Below are positions 63,050 to 64,000 of a stretch of DNA of 64,000 nt, in pieces. The stretch's first letter is position 1. Each line of letters starts with the position of its first letter. The notes beneath the pieces were generated by a model, which ran no database searches, had not been told where the DNA came from, and worked only from the letters and a program-made list of their open reading frames with translations. The position numbers and the translations under genes are program-made. The stretch comes from Hydrogenophilaceae bacterium (GTDB lineage Bacteria > Pseudomonadota > Alphaproteobacteria > Caulobacterales > Aquidulcibacteraceae): positions 1 through 64,000 of the forward strand of contig JACAEE010000156.1 of NCBI GenBank assembly GCA_013389015.1, given 5' to 3'.

Positions 63050-64000
63050 TGTCACTTCAACCGTCCGACGCGCCGAACGCAAGGAGCGGCGCGCTTGGCT
63101 TCAGTCCCTCTGAGCAGCTCTTGGCGGCGATGCTTGACCAGCTCATCGAGAAGGACGCGCTGGCGGTTGCTTTTCCAAGCGGGCGCGTGCGCCGTTTTGG
63201 CCAGGCGGACGCGGCGCCAGTGTCGGTCGCGCTCAAGGATGCGGGCGCTCTCAAACGCCTCATGGCGAACCCTGAGCTTGCATTGGGAGAACTCTATGTC
63301 GAGGGCCTCCTCGCGGTCGAAGGTGATAGAATCGACGCACTCCTTGCCGTTGTTCTGCAGAATCTGCGCGACAGGGGTTTCCGCGCCCGCACCGCGCCGG
63401 CGGGCCTACGCCTTATCGAAGGACCGCGGCGCGAAGTGAACAGCAGGGACCGCGCCGAGCGCAATGTCGCCCACCACTACGACATCTCGAACGAACTCTA
63501 TCGGCTCTTCCTCGATGACGACATGCAGTACTCCTGCGCTTATTTCGAGCAAGCTGGCGACACGCTGGAAGCGGCGCAAGCGGCCAAGAAGAAGCTGATC
63601 GCCAGAAAGCTTTGCTTGCGCCCTGGCCTTTCCGTGCTGGACATCGGTTGCGGCTGGGGCGGGCTAGCGCTCCACCTGGCACAGGTGCACGATGTGCGTG
63701 TGCGCGGCATCACCTTATCGCAGGCGCAATTGCCTGTGGCGCGCATGCGGGCGAATGCGCAAGGCCTGGCCGAGAGGGCGAAGTTCGCGCTTGAAGACTA
63801 TCGCGATACGAAGGGCAAGTTTGACCGCATCGTCTCGGTCGGTATGTTCGAGCATGTCGGGCGCGGGCATTACGACGCGTTCTTCCGCCAGGTCGCAGCG
63901 CTCCTCGCTGAAGACGGCGTTGCACTTCTGCACACGATAGGGCGCGCTGACGGGCCCGGCGCCACCAGTCCCTGGATCGACCGCTATGTCTTCCCTGGCG
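63050..64000 (+). CDS. cfa: Cyclopropane-fatty-acyl-phospholipid synthase (partial)
   Basis: The first 317 codons, open to the window end and so absent from the ORF track. ATG 63050 has GAGGAAA upstream. N-terminal domain FGQADAAPVSVALKDAGALK, then the SAM core: HHYDISNELYRLFLDDDMQY, VLDIGCGWGGLALHLAQ, GITLSQAQLPVARMRA and SVGMFEHVGRGHYDAFF. It adds a methylene group from SAM to membrane unsaturated fatty acids, which stiffens membranes under acid or stress. About 80-100 residues are probably missing. Confidence 0.93.

Overview
The window is GC-rich, densely coded DNA with many ATGA/GTGA stop-start overlaps. It most resembles an alphaproteobacterium; a Caulobacterales/Hyphomonadaceae-type host is my guess from gene style and content, and no rRNA or other marker is present to prove it. 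The left edge is the end of a genomic island: a GT2 glycosyltransferase fragment stops abruptly at about base 182, followed by phased 10-bp repeats and a tyrosine integrase. The right end of the island is not in view.

Bases 1.7-22.8 kb form a copper-resistance region built from four blocks. (1) A minus-strand run encodes a CnrY-like anti-sigma factor, a CnrX-like periplasmic sensor, an ECF sigma factor, the multicopper oxidase CopA, CopB, two CopC-type proteins with an NTF2-fold protein between them, CopD and a PepSY protein. (2) Divergent from it are a DUF411 protein and a DUF2231-NTF2 fusion. (3) A CsoR-type repressor faces a Cu+ P-type ATPase across two copies of a TACCCC-N-GGGTA operator; a methyltransferase and a DUF305 protein follow the ATPase. 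(4) A cusCBAF efflux operon lies on the minus strand, followed by a second CnrX/CnrY-like pair divergent from a second ECF sigma factor. The second CnrY-like gene is missing from the ORF track because it appears to start with CTG.

Bases 22.9-41.4 kb hold stress and carbon genes. These are a coupled HdeD / lipoprotein / circularly permuted ATP-grasp operon, a DUF6629 protein, PEP synthase, a D-2-hydroxyacid dehydrogenase, an archaeal-type (type II) GAPDH, an EamA transporter, and a very large cyclic beta-1,2-glucan synthase preceded by a small coupled ORF. A 104-bp element with perfect 19-bp inverted ends sits between that operon and the next gene.

Bases 41.7-53 kb contain a P1B ATPase with a CPD motif, a coupled cysteine-rich ECF sigma factor and a further orphan CnrH-like sigma factor. 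A tight operon follows: acetate kinase, phosphoketolase-family enzyme, beta-CASP ribonuclease-type hydrolase, NMP/thymidine phosphorylase and archaeal-type PRPP synthase. Together these suggest a route from RNA through ribose phosphates to acetyl phosphate and ATP. Polyphosphate kinase 2, a second HdeD and a small coupled protein lie next to it.

Bases 53-64 kb add a Met/His-rich lipoprotein, DUF1622, an HlyD/ABC/permease/permease exporter operon headed by DUF2933 and an isoprenylcysteine-methyltransferase-like protein, a site-2 protease with CBS domains, and a cyclopropane-fatty-acid synthase that runs off the end. The whole reads as a metal-stress island joined to an energy-starvation and envelope-stress module. 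No tRNA, rRNA or CRISPR array was seen.
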